Assembly: GCA_033239525.1 (NCBI GenBank)
Contig: BSYO01000014.1
Location: 16,290,021-16,354,020, forward strand
Direction: 5' to 3'
DNA length: 64,000 bases
Source of the DNA: Nepenthes gracilis
Lineage: Eukaryota > Streptophyta > Magnoliopsida > Caryophyllales > Nepenthaceae
Position 1 is the stretch's first letter. Each line of letters starts with the position of its first letter. Below are positions 48,701 through 59,950 of the stretch, piece after piece. A program made the translations under genes and the position numbers. Under the pieces are notes generated by a model that had not been told where the DNA came from, did no database searches, and worked only from the letters and a program-made list of their open reading frames with translations.

Positions 48701-51700
48701 AAGACGGTGAAGATGAAGATAAAGAAGATGAAAGTGAAGGCGAAGGTGGAAACGAAGACGATGGGGACGAAGATGTAGAAGATGAAGACGAAGATGAATC
48801 GGCACCATCCGATTTGTGACTTTTTTTTTTTTTTTTTTTTTGGAGAAACATCAGTGTGGCGGTTGAGGTTTGGTTGGGCTTCAGCTCGGGTGTTTGGGTT
48901 AGGGTTTAATTTAAGTGACGGTGGTGGAACTTGGGCACTGTGTTTTCTAGTAAGTGGGTGATTAATGTTCTGGGGTGAGTAGGCGAGTAGGGTTTTTGGA
49001 TGGCTTGGATGGTTGTTTTGGGTATGAGATGGCTTGGTGGTGACCGAAGAGGTGGTGGTCATGGCAGTTAGCAATGACGTGGATGATGGTTTCAGTGGTG
49101 ACTGGTTTTTCCTCCTGTTGTTGTAGCGGCGTCAACTGTACTGCTTCATCGGTTGTTGCTACTACTTCGTTTCTCTTTGCCTTTTTGATTTTTTTTTGTC
49201 ACAATTTTTTTTTCAACAAGTATCTTCTTTTTTTTTTACTCTACAGTGACAAAAATTTCTTTTTTCTTTTTCAAAATAACTGGAAAGCAAAAACAGATGA
49301 TACGTTGCCTACAGGAAGAAGATGTGAATTGTATACTATGGTGTGGGACAGTGGAGTTGGTGATGTTGCTGGTTGCATGGAGTTAGTGATGTTGCTGGTT
49401 GCTGGAAAGGTGGTATAAAAAAAGTAGTGATTTGGTCTTTGATGCCAAATTTGATGTAGGGAAGGAGAAAGTAGTGGAGAGGAAGGAGAAGAAATTGAGA
49501 GGAGGGGAAGAAGCAAAAGGAGGACCAGAGAGAAGAAAGGTAGAGATCATAAGAGAGAGAAGGAACTAAAGAGAAGAGAAGTAGAGAGATCAGGAGAGAG
49601 AGAAGAAAATCGCAATACTCAATATTTCGTTCAACTCATTAAGCATACTTAAACGATAGAGTTTAGGGTACTTATATAGAGAAATTCTAATTCTATGATA
49701 ATTTGAAAATAAATATAATTGTCTAACTAAATATAATATAATTTTCTAAAATAAAAATAAAATCTTACAAATGAAATAAAATCAAATGGAATAAAATTTT
49801 TTCTAATTGCAAATCAAATTAAATAAAATCTTTTCTAATTAAATAAAAATAAATCTCTTTTAATTTGAAATATTTTTGATGTTCGCATCACATAACTCAA
49901 TCCCTTTGTTCTCTAATCTCTTTCTTTGACTAATATGAAAACATCATTTTCTCTATCCTTTGTGTTAATTCGCATATGCAAGTTCCAATAGGCTTCATAC
50001 ATTGATCACTTACAACCTTTTTTTGTATATTTTTAGCTTATTTGCACATCTCCAAATTTTTAACCGTTTTTCCACGTTTTTCCACTTGCAGAGTGCCTTA
50101 TAACAATCACCCTTAGCTTTCACTTTATCTTGGATCTCCTTGCACCACCGCAAACCTTCCTTTTGATATGGCACACTCCCTTTTGAGTCTTTTAAAATCT
50201 TTTTATTTGCTCTTTTAAAACCATCGTATCCAATAACTTGCTACCACTCCCTTTGAGATCCCAAATGCCTTATTTTTTTTTTATCTTGTCCCTAAAGAAC
50301 CTTTGTAGGTCACCCTTTAGATTCCACCACTTTCATTGATGGTATTGTATCCTCTTTCTCTTTCATTTCTTAAAATATACATCCAAAATCAACGATGTGG
50401 TGTAACAAGCTTTCTAGGGAATGACATTACAGTTTATAGTAAAATGACATTTTTTATTTCATGAGGAAATATTTAATCCTAATCTTTAATGAGCCACTCG
50501 TATATGTGATCAATGACCGTCCATCTTCTTGTAAAGTGTGTAAACACCAAAAGATTCTGAATAACAACAAAATCCAAATTATCTTTTCCTTCACATTCTT
50601 TCTACATAAGCGTAATCATAGACTGGATACCCATTTGCATCCTGCCATATGTCCATTTAGAAAGGTCTAAATGGAAATCTCTTAGATCACTTGGTCCAAC
50701 TCTTCTTAGAATTTTGCTTATGTTCCCCTAACCCAGTTGGGGATGCACATGCATTAATGATGTCTAGGGTTTCTTCTTCTTGCACCGTTTTAATTGTTAT
50801 AATCTTATCCCTGCTTTTCCTCAACTTACTATATTAACTCCTTGTCTACACTTAAGTGGCAACTCCATTCCTAGCTTTTTTATTTCTGTATTGTAATTTG
50901 TAGCCATATCAATAATCATAGGTTTTCTCTCCCACCTACTTCGTTTCTTGTAGGCATGCAATATTAATCCTTTTTCTAATCATAGTATTTACCACCCTCA
51001 TAAGCTTATTAGTCGAAGTATCAATATCTGATTTTCTTGTTGAATCTTGTTATCTTGGATAACCTCTTTAGTAGCTCCTATTCATGATGCAGTTGCCTTG
51101 TGGATTTTACACCACACTTGGGCATCGGTGCATCGGCTTTAGCCCAATTGACACTACTTGAGCGATACATATCCTTTCACAAAAGGGATATCCAACAATA
51201 ATAATATTAGGTCCTCCAATCAATGTTAAACCTAACTCAACTCTTCTCTTTTACCTAGTCTTCAGATTGGCCATGGCAGAGTTTTTCTTCGATCATGGCA
51301 TTTCATTAATCCAATCATTGATGTGAAGTGTTGTTTATGTGGGCATTGATTATGTGTCATTGGCATTGATTGTTCTTTATTGGCTAACTGGTTTTGGTCA
51401 TTAATTGGTAGCCAAATTGCTTGGAATTGGATGTTGTTAGCTAGTTGGATAGGGCAATTGTCACCTTGGTCATTATTGCTAGTTGTTTGGTTTTGTCTTT
51501 TGATTGTGAAAGTTATGAATGTTTAAAAGTTGGCAGCGTCAATCACGGGCCACTTGTGGCAAATTGGTGCACTTGGTCTTTGATTGTTAGTCATAGGTCA
51601 TGGAGCTTGTATCTCTAAGATTGTCACCACCCTGTCACATACAAATAATAAATAACAATAAAGAAGTCCAAATAATAATTATCGAAAATGATCAAAGCCA

Positions 51701-54700
51701 AAATAACCCAAATATCGGGTCGAACATGATATACCAATACCATAAACCATAAATCAGCGGCGGATATAGGACTAGGTCAAACTATACCAAGTTTGGCCTC
51801 TAAAATAATATAAAAACCTACTCAAACCCAAATTTAAGTGCAAGGGAAAGTATTTGACTAAATATCCAACTATCTCAATGACAAAATTGTACATAACATC
51901 CTCTAGCCACGCCTTGCTTTCACTACGCTATTCTGATACATTGCCCTATAAATACAAACTGCAGATAATTCAAATATACAACAATCTAATACACAATTCC
52001 CAAACATTTCTCAAATATAAATGCAAAGTCAAAGACGACTAAATAAAATTCTTTGAATATCCTTCGTTTACATTCTGTAAGTATCTTTGGCCTTCTAATC
52101 TAAAAGGGTTGGAAAACATAGCAAATCACGAGTTTTAAACTCAACAAATATATATGTATAATATTCAAATTATGTACATAAAATAGATAGAAGGATGAAA
52201 AACCGTAATACCTGTGAAACCCAATGTTCTTTATACATATTTTAAATCATGATTTCGTACGCAAAATTGATAACACGTATACAAATATCAAATAATGTAA
52301 ATTGTACGAAATCATCTAAAAACCAAACTAATAATTCAGAAAAGTCTCAACTGTTCAAAGTTAGGTAAGTCCAAAAATTGTGTCAAAACCTGCAAATTTC
52401 AAAGGGTCAAATTATTTCAAAATGTAAAATACGATGCAAATAAATTCCTATAAATTAAATCATGCTAAATCTCAGAATTAAAGACCAAAATACTAACTTT
52501 GAGAAATGTTACATATATTCTCGAAAATTTTAGGCTAAAACACTACTATTTAGACCTGTAGGTGAGTCGTTTACAAATTACTTCCTATAGATGATGTCAA
52601 ATGTCACATTTTTTTTGCCACCTATGAATGATACGTGATTTTTAAGTGTGCCTAATATATTACGGTGTTTGAATATATTATTTCGTTAATTTTTTACAAT
52701 GATTCTCAAAAAAAAAAAAAAAAAACTGAAAACTCTATAGCAAATACACAATTTTTTTCACCATATGGAGAAAGTACAAATACAAAAATTTCCACCCTAT
52801 GGGAGAGTGAAATTTATATCAAATCAAAATAGAGTCCTTATCGAGCACTTGCATAGACTATCAATATGCATGCCATGTCCCCAATCCCGAGATCCAATTA
52901 TTATCTAATTAATCATTAATTATCTTGAAACATTTTTAAAGTTGTTAATCATTTGAATTTTGTATATTTTTTCTTTCAACTGGAAACCCAATTACTTTGT
53001 TGGGATGCAACCATAAATATCATAAACCGATAAAATCTCTGAATAAAGATAGGTCAATTCATTGGACCCAAAATGTTACACCCAAAAGTAGATCTGAACG
53101 CCAACACACATGACCTTGATTATTCATAAGGGAAAGCATCTATACTAAAAGTAAATGAAAATATAATTTTTCTGAACCGCTACAAATAATTGGAAATCCA
53201 TTTCAATTACCGACATCATAAATCATCAACAACCAAATACAATTGAATTTAAAATAAACAAAGTTTATCATCATAAACTACTATTTTGATAATATTTATA
53301 CAAAATTGATATATTAAATTCCTAAACTACCATTGATTAGCCATCCCTTCGATTCAATCGCCTGCGAGTATTGCCTTGAGTCTTTAATCTGAAAGGTTCA
53401 TAAAAAAATCAAAGTAAGAATGAGCCAATTGTTTAATAAGGCATGTAATTTTACAATTGAACATATACTTTACATCAAAATATGTTGGAATAAAATATGA
53501 TCAAAATTAGAAATAATGGCATAATTCATAATCATATCATGCATAATTCTTTTAAGCTGATGATCAATTTCCTTCTCAAACTGCACATCAAATAAATATG
53601 CTCAAATCATGTAAAAATTTGTAGACCAAGAATCAGTGGTGGCCTCCTTGAAAAAAGAGTGACTAATTGAAACTTGGGTTATTTATATTTTCATATAATT
53701 AATAGCCATGTGTTACTATTTAAGACCTATAGGTGGATTGTTATACATGTAATCCTATAGATGAGATATTATGAATAATAGGTTTGAATTTCGATTATTA
53801 TTATAATATATTAAGACATGTCATAATATATTACCGTTAATTCTCTGCAACGATGTGTGTATAATCAATGGAAAACTCCACTCAAATATTAATATATTCC
53901 TTATATTTTCTCATACCGAAGAAAATAGCCTTATCATTAACTTATATAGAGTTTTTATCTTATTTCTTCAAATATATTGCATGTAGTACATCAAAAATCA
54001 TGCAATAATTTTAACTTGTAGTTTTTAAAAACATGCAGGAGCTATCATTGCATATTTTAGCAAAAATTAGTGTAAGTTTTTCAGTTTCTTCCATTTATGA
54101 AACATGCAAGAATAGCCCTTGGTTAACTTAGAACATGCAGAAGTATAACTTGAACTTGAAGACATGCAATAATATATATATAAAACTCAAGGTCATGCAA
54201 GAATAATAAACTTCATTTAGGAACATATAAGGACATTATTACAAAAAATTAGTATTTAAACATAATGTGTATAAATTGAAAGCATGTTTTTCATGAAAGT
54301 TGTATGAAATGAGAATGTGAGTACATGCATATGAGGTTTGAACATTTGAGACAATGAATGCTCATAGAGATTAGAAAAGAATAATAAGAGAAAGGGGATT
54401 GGATGCACTCGTCTTATACTTGAAATCACAAAAAATCTCCTAAATTTCACTTGGATTCTCCCCCTCCGGCCTTCTCTCTCTCTCTTCTTTCTCTTCTTCT
54501 CTTTTCTTTCTTTCTTCTCTCTCTAAAATTAGACAAAAATGACTAAAAATCGGCTAAGAGGGCCTTTTATAAAAAACCGGTGAATGTGTCTGTTAGGTAC
54601 GCATTAGATGCTAAGAGAGAAACCGTATGACGCACGAGGGTCCATTAGGCATGCACTAGGCGTGCATTTTGCCATGAACATGCATGTGAGTCTCTCAGGA

Positions 54701-57700
54701 GCGCATCGCTCATGTACAATCTGCCTAAAATACGTACGAGCGTCCTAGAGACGTCTTTCGGACGTGTCCTTATTGTCCAAAATATGTGTGTGCATGCGTT
54801 AGGTGTCAATCAGGTGTCACTTAGTCTGATGTGATTTGGTTAGAATATTGATTTTGACCTAAAATCTCATTTGATCTTAATATATACATTAACTTAATTA
54901 GTCATCATTAGAAATAAAATTAAGATCCATACAATGCAAGGTCAAATGAACAAAGTAATAAATATTTTCATATACCAACATAATGTTTCAAAATATTTAC
55001 TTTGTCAAAATGATCAAAACTTTTAAACCATCAATAAAATCAAATAAAATTTGAAAATATTTGGAAAAAAATACATGCATGTAATAATATTTAAAATAGA
55101 TGTATAAATGGTGATATGCACATATAGTAAAAATAAGCAATGTAAGTAGAATTGATGGATTCCGAAAAAAGTCTAAAGAACGGGTTAGAAATACTTACCG
55201 TAAAACCTCTGATCTAATAGATTTGACTTAAAAAAGTTCTAAAACATTATTGATCTTTTTATCTCTTCTTCATCGTCTTATTCTTCTTCTTTTTCTCTCT
55301 TTTCCCACACAAATGACCGAAAATTGGGCGAGGGCCCTCAAATACCTAAATCTGCGCATGAGCATCAGTTAAGTGTGTATCAGGCATCACCGAAACACAC
55401 AGCGTGCATGAGTGCTATATCAAGCTCAGCACAGGTGTTAACAGTTTGCCCCATTTGTACATGAGCGCCAACACAGGCATATATTGGGCGCCATTGATTC
55501 TTTCACAAATGTGCATGAGTGCCCCATAGGCGCCCATCAAGCGCATAGCCATTGCCTCAAACACGCATGAGTGTGGAGACAGACATCAGTCAGGTGCTAG
55601 CCTAATTTCCTCTAATTTGACATTCCTTAAATTTTTATTATACAATTATTTTTCAAATTGATTCAATATATATTAATTATGACATTAGAAATCATGAATA
55701 AAAATATTGGGCGTTACAACAATAGGAATGAGAGGCATTGGTTTGGGTTAGGTTAGTTTTAGATTGGGTCATCTTGGGACGTAGTCACTTGAGTTCCTAC
55801 TCTCAAGTATGATAGTGTAGATTACGGGTGAATAAAAATTTTTCAAACCTTCCAAATCAAGCTAATTTAAACTGCAAAAATGTATACATGCATGTGTATA
55901 TTAGCCATATACAAGCGCTCAAGTTCTTGCTCCATTTCAAAATTCATTATCACATAAAATATTAGAGAATCTTATTTATTGTCAAAATTGGTCACAGTTC
56001 AAACAAATTCTCATATTATTAGAGATATTTTGGATGATGTTGAAAAGTTTAAAGAAATTATATCAAATAATATTTAATATTCTAAATGTTATATTTTTAT
56101 TTATTTTTAATATTTTTTTGATAAAACAGTATCTTATATATCTTTTTCCTTAATAGAGCGTTGTAGACCAAGATTAAATTTGACAATGAAGCCATTCTTG
56201 ATCGGTGATTAATTGTTTTCCCTTATGAAGTTGTTTAGGATTCCTTTGTTATTTTTTTACGCTACCATTGTTATGTTATGCTAAAACATGTTTGAGATAT
56301 TATTATTATTATTATTATATTACTGCTAATTACTTTGATTTTTTTCTATATAATATATAAAATTAAAACAAACAAAATTTAGACTAATGAGTTTAGTACT
56401 ATAAACTCTATAAACCATCCAAACTAACCCAGCCTGCACATTACGGTTTTGGCAGTTTGTCCCAACTAACTGCTTAGTTAAGTTTGTTAAAAATTCAAAG
56501 TGCAGCACGGTTTGGTTGCAGATTATTCTCTAATTCATACAAACTGATCCGTGTTCATCCTAGTGTAGATTATTTGAGCTTAGGTTGTTTTAGACAACTA
56601 GCCACCATTTTGGTCGTTCCAGGGTATAGGTTTTGATTTCTTGTAATTTCATGTCAAAGTAACATTGGATTATAACATTATTTTATGATGTTTTTGGTAT
56701 AGGCCTAATCAGGTTTTGCCAAGCCGGATTTATTTATGAAGTTGTATTATGTTATGCTACCTGTACTAGGTGAATGTGATTTTCCTTGAACGTGAAAGAT
56801 TCAAGGTGATTTACTTGGTGATAGATAGAATTGAGACAATTTCTGGGTTGGATATCTGACTCTTAAGGGCCGATGTTGGTTTAATTTTGTTTAGGGAGTC
56901 CTGAGTTTGTTACCTTAAATCATAATTCAAGAATCTGCTGCATTCAAAGAACATTTAATGCATATGATTAAGGGGGGTTGTTTTCAATAGAGAAAATATC
57001 GAGGGCCTAATACTAATAGATATAGGCCGATATTTACATTTATGGTTCAACCAATTGATTCTGGCCACTATTTTTTAAAAAATCTGTTCTTACTTTTTTG
57101 ATCTGTGGAGAATGGACTTGACCTGTTCAACCTCATATATGGATTAAGTATATATGGTTGAAAAGATGCTTGGGGTATTTGTTTTCATTTCATGAAATTT
57201 TATGGCATACTTTGTTTTGCAGGTGTCTAGATCTATTGGCGATGTTTACTTGAAGAAGTCTGAATACAACAGGGAGCCTCTGTATACTAAATTTCGCCTT
57301 CGTGAACCTTTTACAAGACCAATTTTGAGTTCTGAACCATCAATTTCTGTGCATGAGCTGCAGTCGCAGGATCAGTTCCTTATATTTGCCTCTGATGGTC
57401 TTTGGGAGCACCTTAGCAATCAGGAAGCCATTGATATTGTGAAAAACAAACCTCACAAGGTAAGGGTGATTTTCCTTGTTCCTCCTCTTTTCTTCCCTTC
57501 GTTTTTATTGTCGTCATCGTCGTTGTTGTATTGGTGGTGGTGGTGGTGTGTTCTTAGGCCTCACACACTTGACTGTTTTGACTGATAGTTTCACACATCA
57601 TCCATGCAATAGTTCAGCATGGATGCCTGTAGCATGTAGATCACACAAGAAATGAAAAAGCAGAAATATTTACATGGACTATGAAGCTTGTTAAGCAAAC

Positions 57701-59012
57701 AATGCGAAGAAATTACAGTGAACTTTAAAAGAGGCATCAAGGAGTGTATCAACGTCCCTTTGCTTGAGACAATATTTGCCTCTATAACTGTAAACCGATA
57801 TTGCAAATTGCTTCTAGGACATGTGATACCCATGGATTAAATATCTACATCTTGCAAATCCGTTTGGATGTTGCAGACAGATTTTTTTTTTTTTTTTTGG
57901 CTATATCAAAAGTAAGTCATATATTGAAATTCGGCAGTTTTATCGTTTGATTATATATATTTTTATTGAAATCAAACTTGATAATACTTCACATTTTTGG
58001 GCATTTACATATTTTTTATCTCAACAAGACATGGATTTATGCATCCTAGAATTCATGAATATATTTAAAACATGTGAACTTAGATTTTTAAGAATTAAAG
58101 CAAAACAAACTACTGGATACATATCGGCTAAAATTGGAATATTAGCCGATATATCATAATATATTACTGATATGGAGATATATCATTATAAATTTGTAGT
58201 ATTGGAACATTACAATGTTAATATATATTGGCCAATATTTTAATCCATGTTGATATTTTTTGTTTGACTATTCTTGTTCTAACAAAATCAAGCCATATAA
58301 TTTTTAATTGAAATCATGATTGTCTAGCTCTTGGAGATTGCTATATGCATTAGAAATCTCAATGATAGATCTGACCTTTTGTGTTGTAGAAAAAAATTAT
58401 TAACACGGGAGATTTGTAGACTATTCACAGAGCAGTTATGTTAGGGTTTAGCGAACAGTCGCTGTTACGAGCCAATTACCTCATGGTCCAACATTAAAAC
58501 GTGGCTAGTATCAAGTGCACCTACGGTGTGCGCTTGTGTGCAATTCTCACAGATAGTATAGCACTGTTAAAGGTAATTTATAATATAAATTAAGCATTCA
58601 TACGTAAACACTTGCAAGTGTTTCGCGCTTTGCCATTTGGGGTTATATTCTCGAGGACCGTATCAAAAAATAAAACAAAGCCTTCATGGACGGTGCTATT
58701 TGTGCAGTGGAAAATGGACTCCACATTACAAAGGAAGAACTTAAGTGTATTGAATCCTCTTAAATACAGGGTAGTGCGAGAAGACTTGTGAAAGCTGCCC
58801 TGCAGGAGGCAGCTAAGAAGAGAGAAATGAGGTACTCGGATCTGAAGAAGATCGAGCGTGGGGTACGCCGGCATTTCCACGATGATATCACTGTGATCGT
58901 TGTATTCCTAGACTCAAATCTAGTGAGCCGGGCCAGCTCAGCCAGCGGCCCCCAGTTATCCCTCCGAGGCGGCGGAGGCAGCATCAATGGGAAAAACCCT
59001 CGATCCTTATGA
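42681..59012 (+). CDS. Clade-D type 2C protein phosphatase (PP2C), four exons, 382 aa
   Basis: Mg/Mn-dependent Ser/Thr phosphatase of the PP2C.D group, whose Arabidopsis members dephosphorylate the plasma-membrane H+-ATPase and are inhibited by SAUR proteins. Exons: 42681-42981, 43118-43485, 57223-57459, 58770-59012; all junctions are GT-AG and in phase. The N-terminus [17 protein letters not shown] is the usual clade leader. Catalytic motifs: YDGHGGPE (Asp80 binds metal), GDSRAVLG (162-169), [11 protein letters not shown] (224-234), FASDGLWE (Asp281) and [11 protein letters not shown] (Asp340 and Asp341). The 382-aa length is normal for the family, and blocks such as [26 protein letters not shown] and [19 protein letters not shown] are clade-typical. 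No frameshift or lost key residue is seen, so the gene looks functional. Intron 2 is 13,737 bp and packed with transposons. I cannot say which clade-D paralogue it is. Confidence 0.95.
44860..45262 (-). mobile_element. RTE-type LINE, reverse transcriptase part
   Basis: On the minus strand, near 45170 to 45010, broken frames give [21 protein letters not shown] and [19 protein letters not shown]. These match the RT start of RTE LINEs (ALK.M..GKA.GPDGIP, LFN.I, M..EWR). It directly abuts the left target-site copy (45263-45267) of the Gypsy insertion, and its upstream half is at 49896-51250. Confidence 0.7.
45268..49890 (-). mobile_element. Gypsy-type retrotransposon with gag and protease only, TSD CATAA
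   Basis: The LTRs are 45268-45746 (479 bp) and 49452-49890 (439 bp), both TGATG...CRTCA, with a perfect 5-bp duplication CATAA (45263-45267 and 49891-49895). On the minus strand the order after the right LTR is: a degenerate initiator-Met-like primer site (TTGGCATCAAAGACCA); a low-complexity leader; gag remnants (about 48300-47550) including a worn zinc knuckle ([15 protein letters not shown]); and a retropepsin domain (about 47190-46850) with [28 protein letters not shown] and the [15 protein letters not shown] flap and tail region. No RT, RNase H or integrase is present in the 1.1 kb before the left LTR, so this is a deletion derivative. It splits the RTE LINE. Confidence 0.85.
48606..48850. 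repeat. Low-complexity (GAWGAW)n tract with a poly-T run, in the Gypsy leader
   Basis: Repeated GAAGAT/GAAGGC-type hexamers encode an Asp/Glu/Gly-rich run on the plus strand and Ser-rich or Leu/His-rich runs on the minus strand. A T run (48821-48841) follows. It lies between the Gypsy 5' LTR and gag and is best seen as part of that element's leader. Confidence 0.6.
49896..51250 (-). mobile_element. RTE-type LINE, endonuclease and linker part
   Basis: On the minus strand near 50830-50730 the frame gives [22 protein letters not shown], then [11 protein letters not shown] and, near 50510-50450, [16 protein letters not shown]. These match the AP-endonuclease of plant RTE LINEs (ALKLVVEEET.NVISAYAPQVGLDE; HL.TY.SG...SQIDYFL). 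A linker follows towards 50100. The RT continues across the Gypsy insertion at 45262 and below. Confidence 0.7.
51622..55718 (-). mobile_element. Nested Gypsy-like LTRs in phosphatase intron 2
   Basis: The outer LTR on the minus strand starts TGTAACGCCC (55718) and ends GGGTGGTGACA (51622). An inner LTR of the same general family appears to lie inside it at about 53074-54933, bounded by TGTTACACCC and ATCCATACA. Evidence for nesting: the GC-rich CGCATGAG block and CT-rich leader occur twice (55320-55610 with 55240-55310; 54580-54820 with 54460-54530), and the late part also occurs twice (52530-52730 and 53690-53890). The inner copy has repeated ACATGCAAGAATA words (53960-54230), the complement of the TTGCATG repeats of the LTR at 19386. 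Target duplications are imperfect (AAGAT/ACAAT outside; none clear for the inner copy). Confidence 0.55.
55724..57200. other. Distal part of phosphatase intron 2
   Basis: AT-rich sequence without recognisable coding or transposon domains, ending in the pyrimidine-rich acceptor region before 57223. A (TTA)n-like run lies near 56302-56317. Confidence 0.4.
57460..58769 (+). other. Intron 3 of the phosphatase gene
   Basis: A 1310-bp GT-AG intron. Just after the donor is a trinucleotide-rich tract (TCGTCATCG/GTTGTT/GGTGGTGGT, 57508-57550). At 58115-58250 it carries the CCGATATATT-type repeat also seen in protease intron 9. A poly-T run lies near 57882-57898. Confidence 0.7.
58115..58250. repeat. 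CCGATATATT-type dispersed repeat in phosphatase intron 3
   Basis: Contains ATATCGGCTAAAATTGGAAT, TAGCCGATATATC, ACTGATATGGAGATATATC and TATTGGCCAATATTT. It resembles the blocks at 18310-18460 and 59230-59390. Confidence 0.5.
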
Positions 59013-59950
59013 AGGTTCAGGTATCGATTTAAATTCTTTAATCTAAGTCCAATGTTGTAGCTTCTGAGCAGAACGAAAGAACTTGGGCTGAAGAACTTCA
59101 AATTCTACTTCCTCATGTTCGTTTCCCCTTCGGCATCCTTCTTGAGTTTTCAAGAACTAGTAAATCGTGTTCAACTGCTTTTGGTTTCTATGCTACTTAC
59201 TTCTTTTTAATGTTGTATGAGGAGCATGGATGAAAATATAGGTATTAATCGTAATCGTATAGTGTCAGCCATATCTGATCGTACAGGTCAATATCAAATA
59301 TATTAAACACAATTTTTATTCCGAATTGAACCCGAGGGGCAAATATTGACCAATATGTTTCCAATATGGCAAAAATATTATATTTTTAAATAAATTTCTC
59401 ATTATGTTTTTTACAATTGAGATGCATAAAATAATTAAATTATATATTTGAAATAATTCTCATAATATAAGTATTTATTTTATATTATAATATTTTATAA
59501 TATAAAATAAATTATATTTTTTTATTTAATATTAAATATTAGTTTTTATTCACAAAAAAATTTTTATTGTAAAGATATGATGAGATACAATGAATATTTG
59601 TTTTTTTAATTATGCAGTGTATTTATAACTGTATAATGGGCTACTCTTTTATATGAGAATGCGGTAATCTAAATTTAAAAAAATAATGATTATTATAATT
59701 ATATAAATAATTTAAATTAAAAGATATTAATTATTTAATTATATTATATAATATTTTAATATATATAAATAGTTTAAATCAGAAGATATTAATTTTTAAA
59801 TTTAAAAGCCTTCAAACTCAATATGGTATTGAAGATAATTTAAGTATGAAAATTAAATTAAAAAAGCAATTAAATAGATAAATTTTTGTAAAGATATCAG
59901 CAAATTAATTTGTTGAAAAAGGTAGAAAGAGACAAATGCAACCTTTTTTG
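59013..59950 (+). other. Phosphatase 3' flank and AT-rich DNA with a third CCGATATATT-like repeat
   Basis: The first 150-200 bp are the likely 3' UTR; no single poly-A signal stands out. Near 59230-59390 are CCATATCTGATCGTACAGG, AATATTGACCAATATG and CCAATATGGCAAAAATATT, related to the repeats in the introns. The rest is AT-rich and leads into the 3' end of the minus-strand Copia element. Confidence 0.4.

Larger units (their letters stand above)
43486..57222 (+). other. Giant intron 2 of the phosphatase gene (13.7 kb)
   Basis: It starts GTAAGA and ends TTTTGCAG, splicing CAA to GTG without phase change. Contents in order: unassigned sequence with a (G)13 run near 44565; an RTE-type LINE in two parts (about 44860-45262 and 49896-51250) split by a Gypsy-type element (45268-49890); nested Gypsy-like LTRs (51622-55718); and unassigned AT-rich DNA to the acceptor. 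In relatives such as Arabidopsis this intron is short. Confidence 0.9.

Noticed and set aside
48490..48819. 109-codon acidic open frame as an independent gene
   Set aside because: It is a hexamer expansion in the leader of a Gypsy element, inside a phosphatase intron, with no promoter or known domain.
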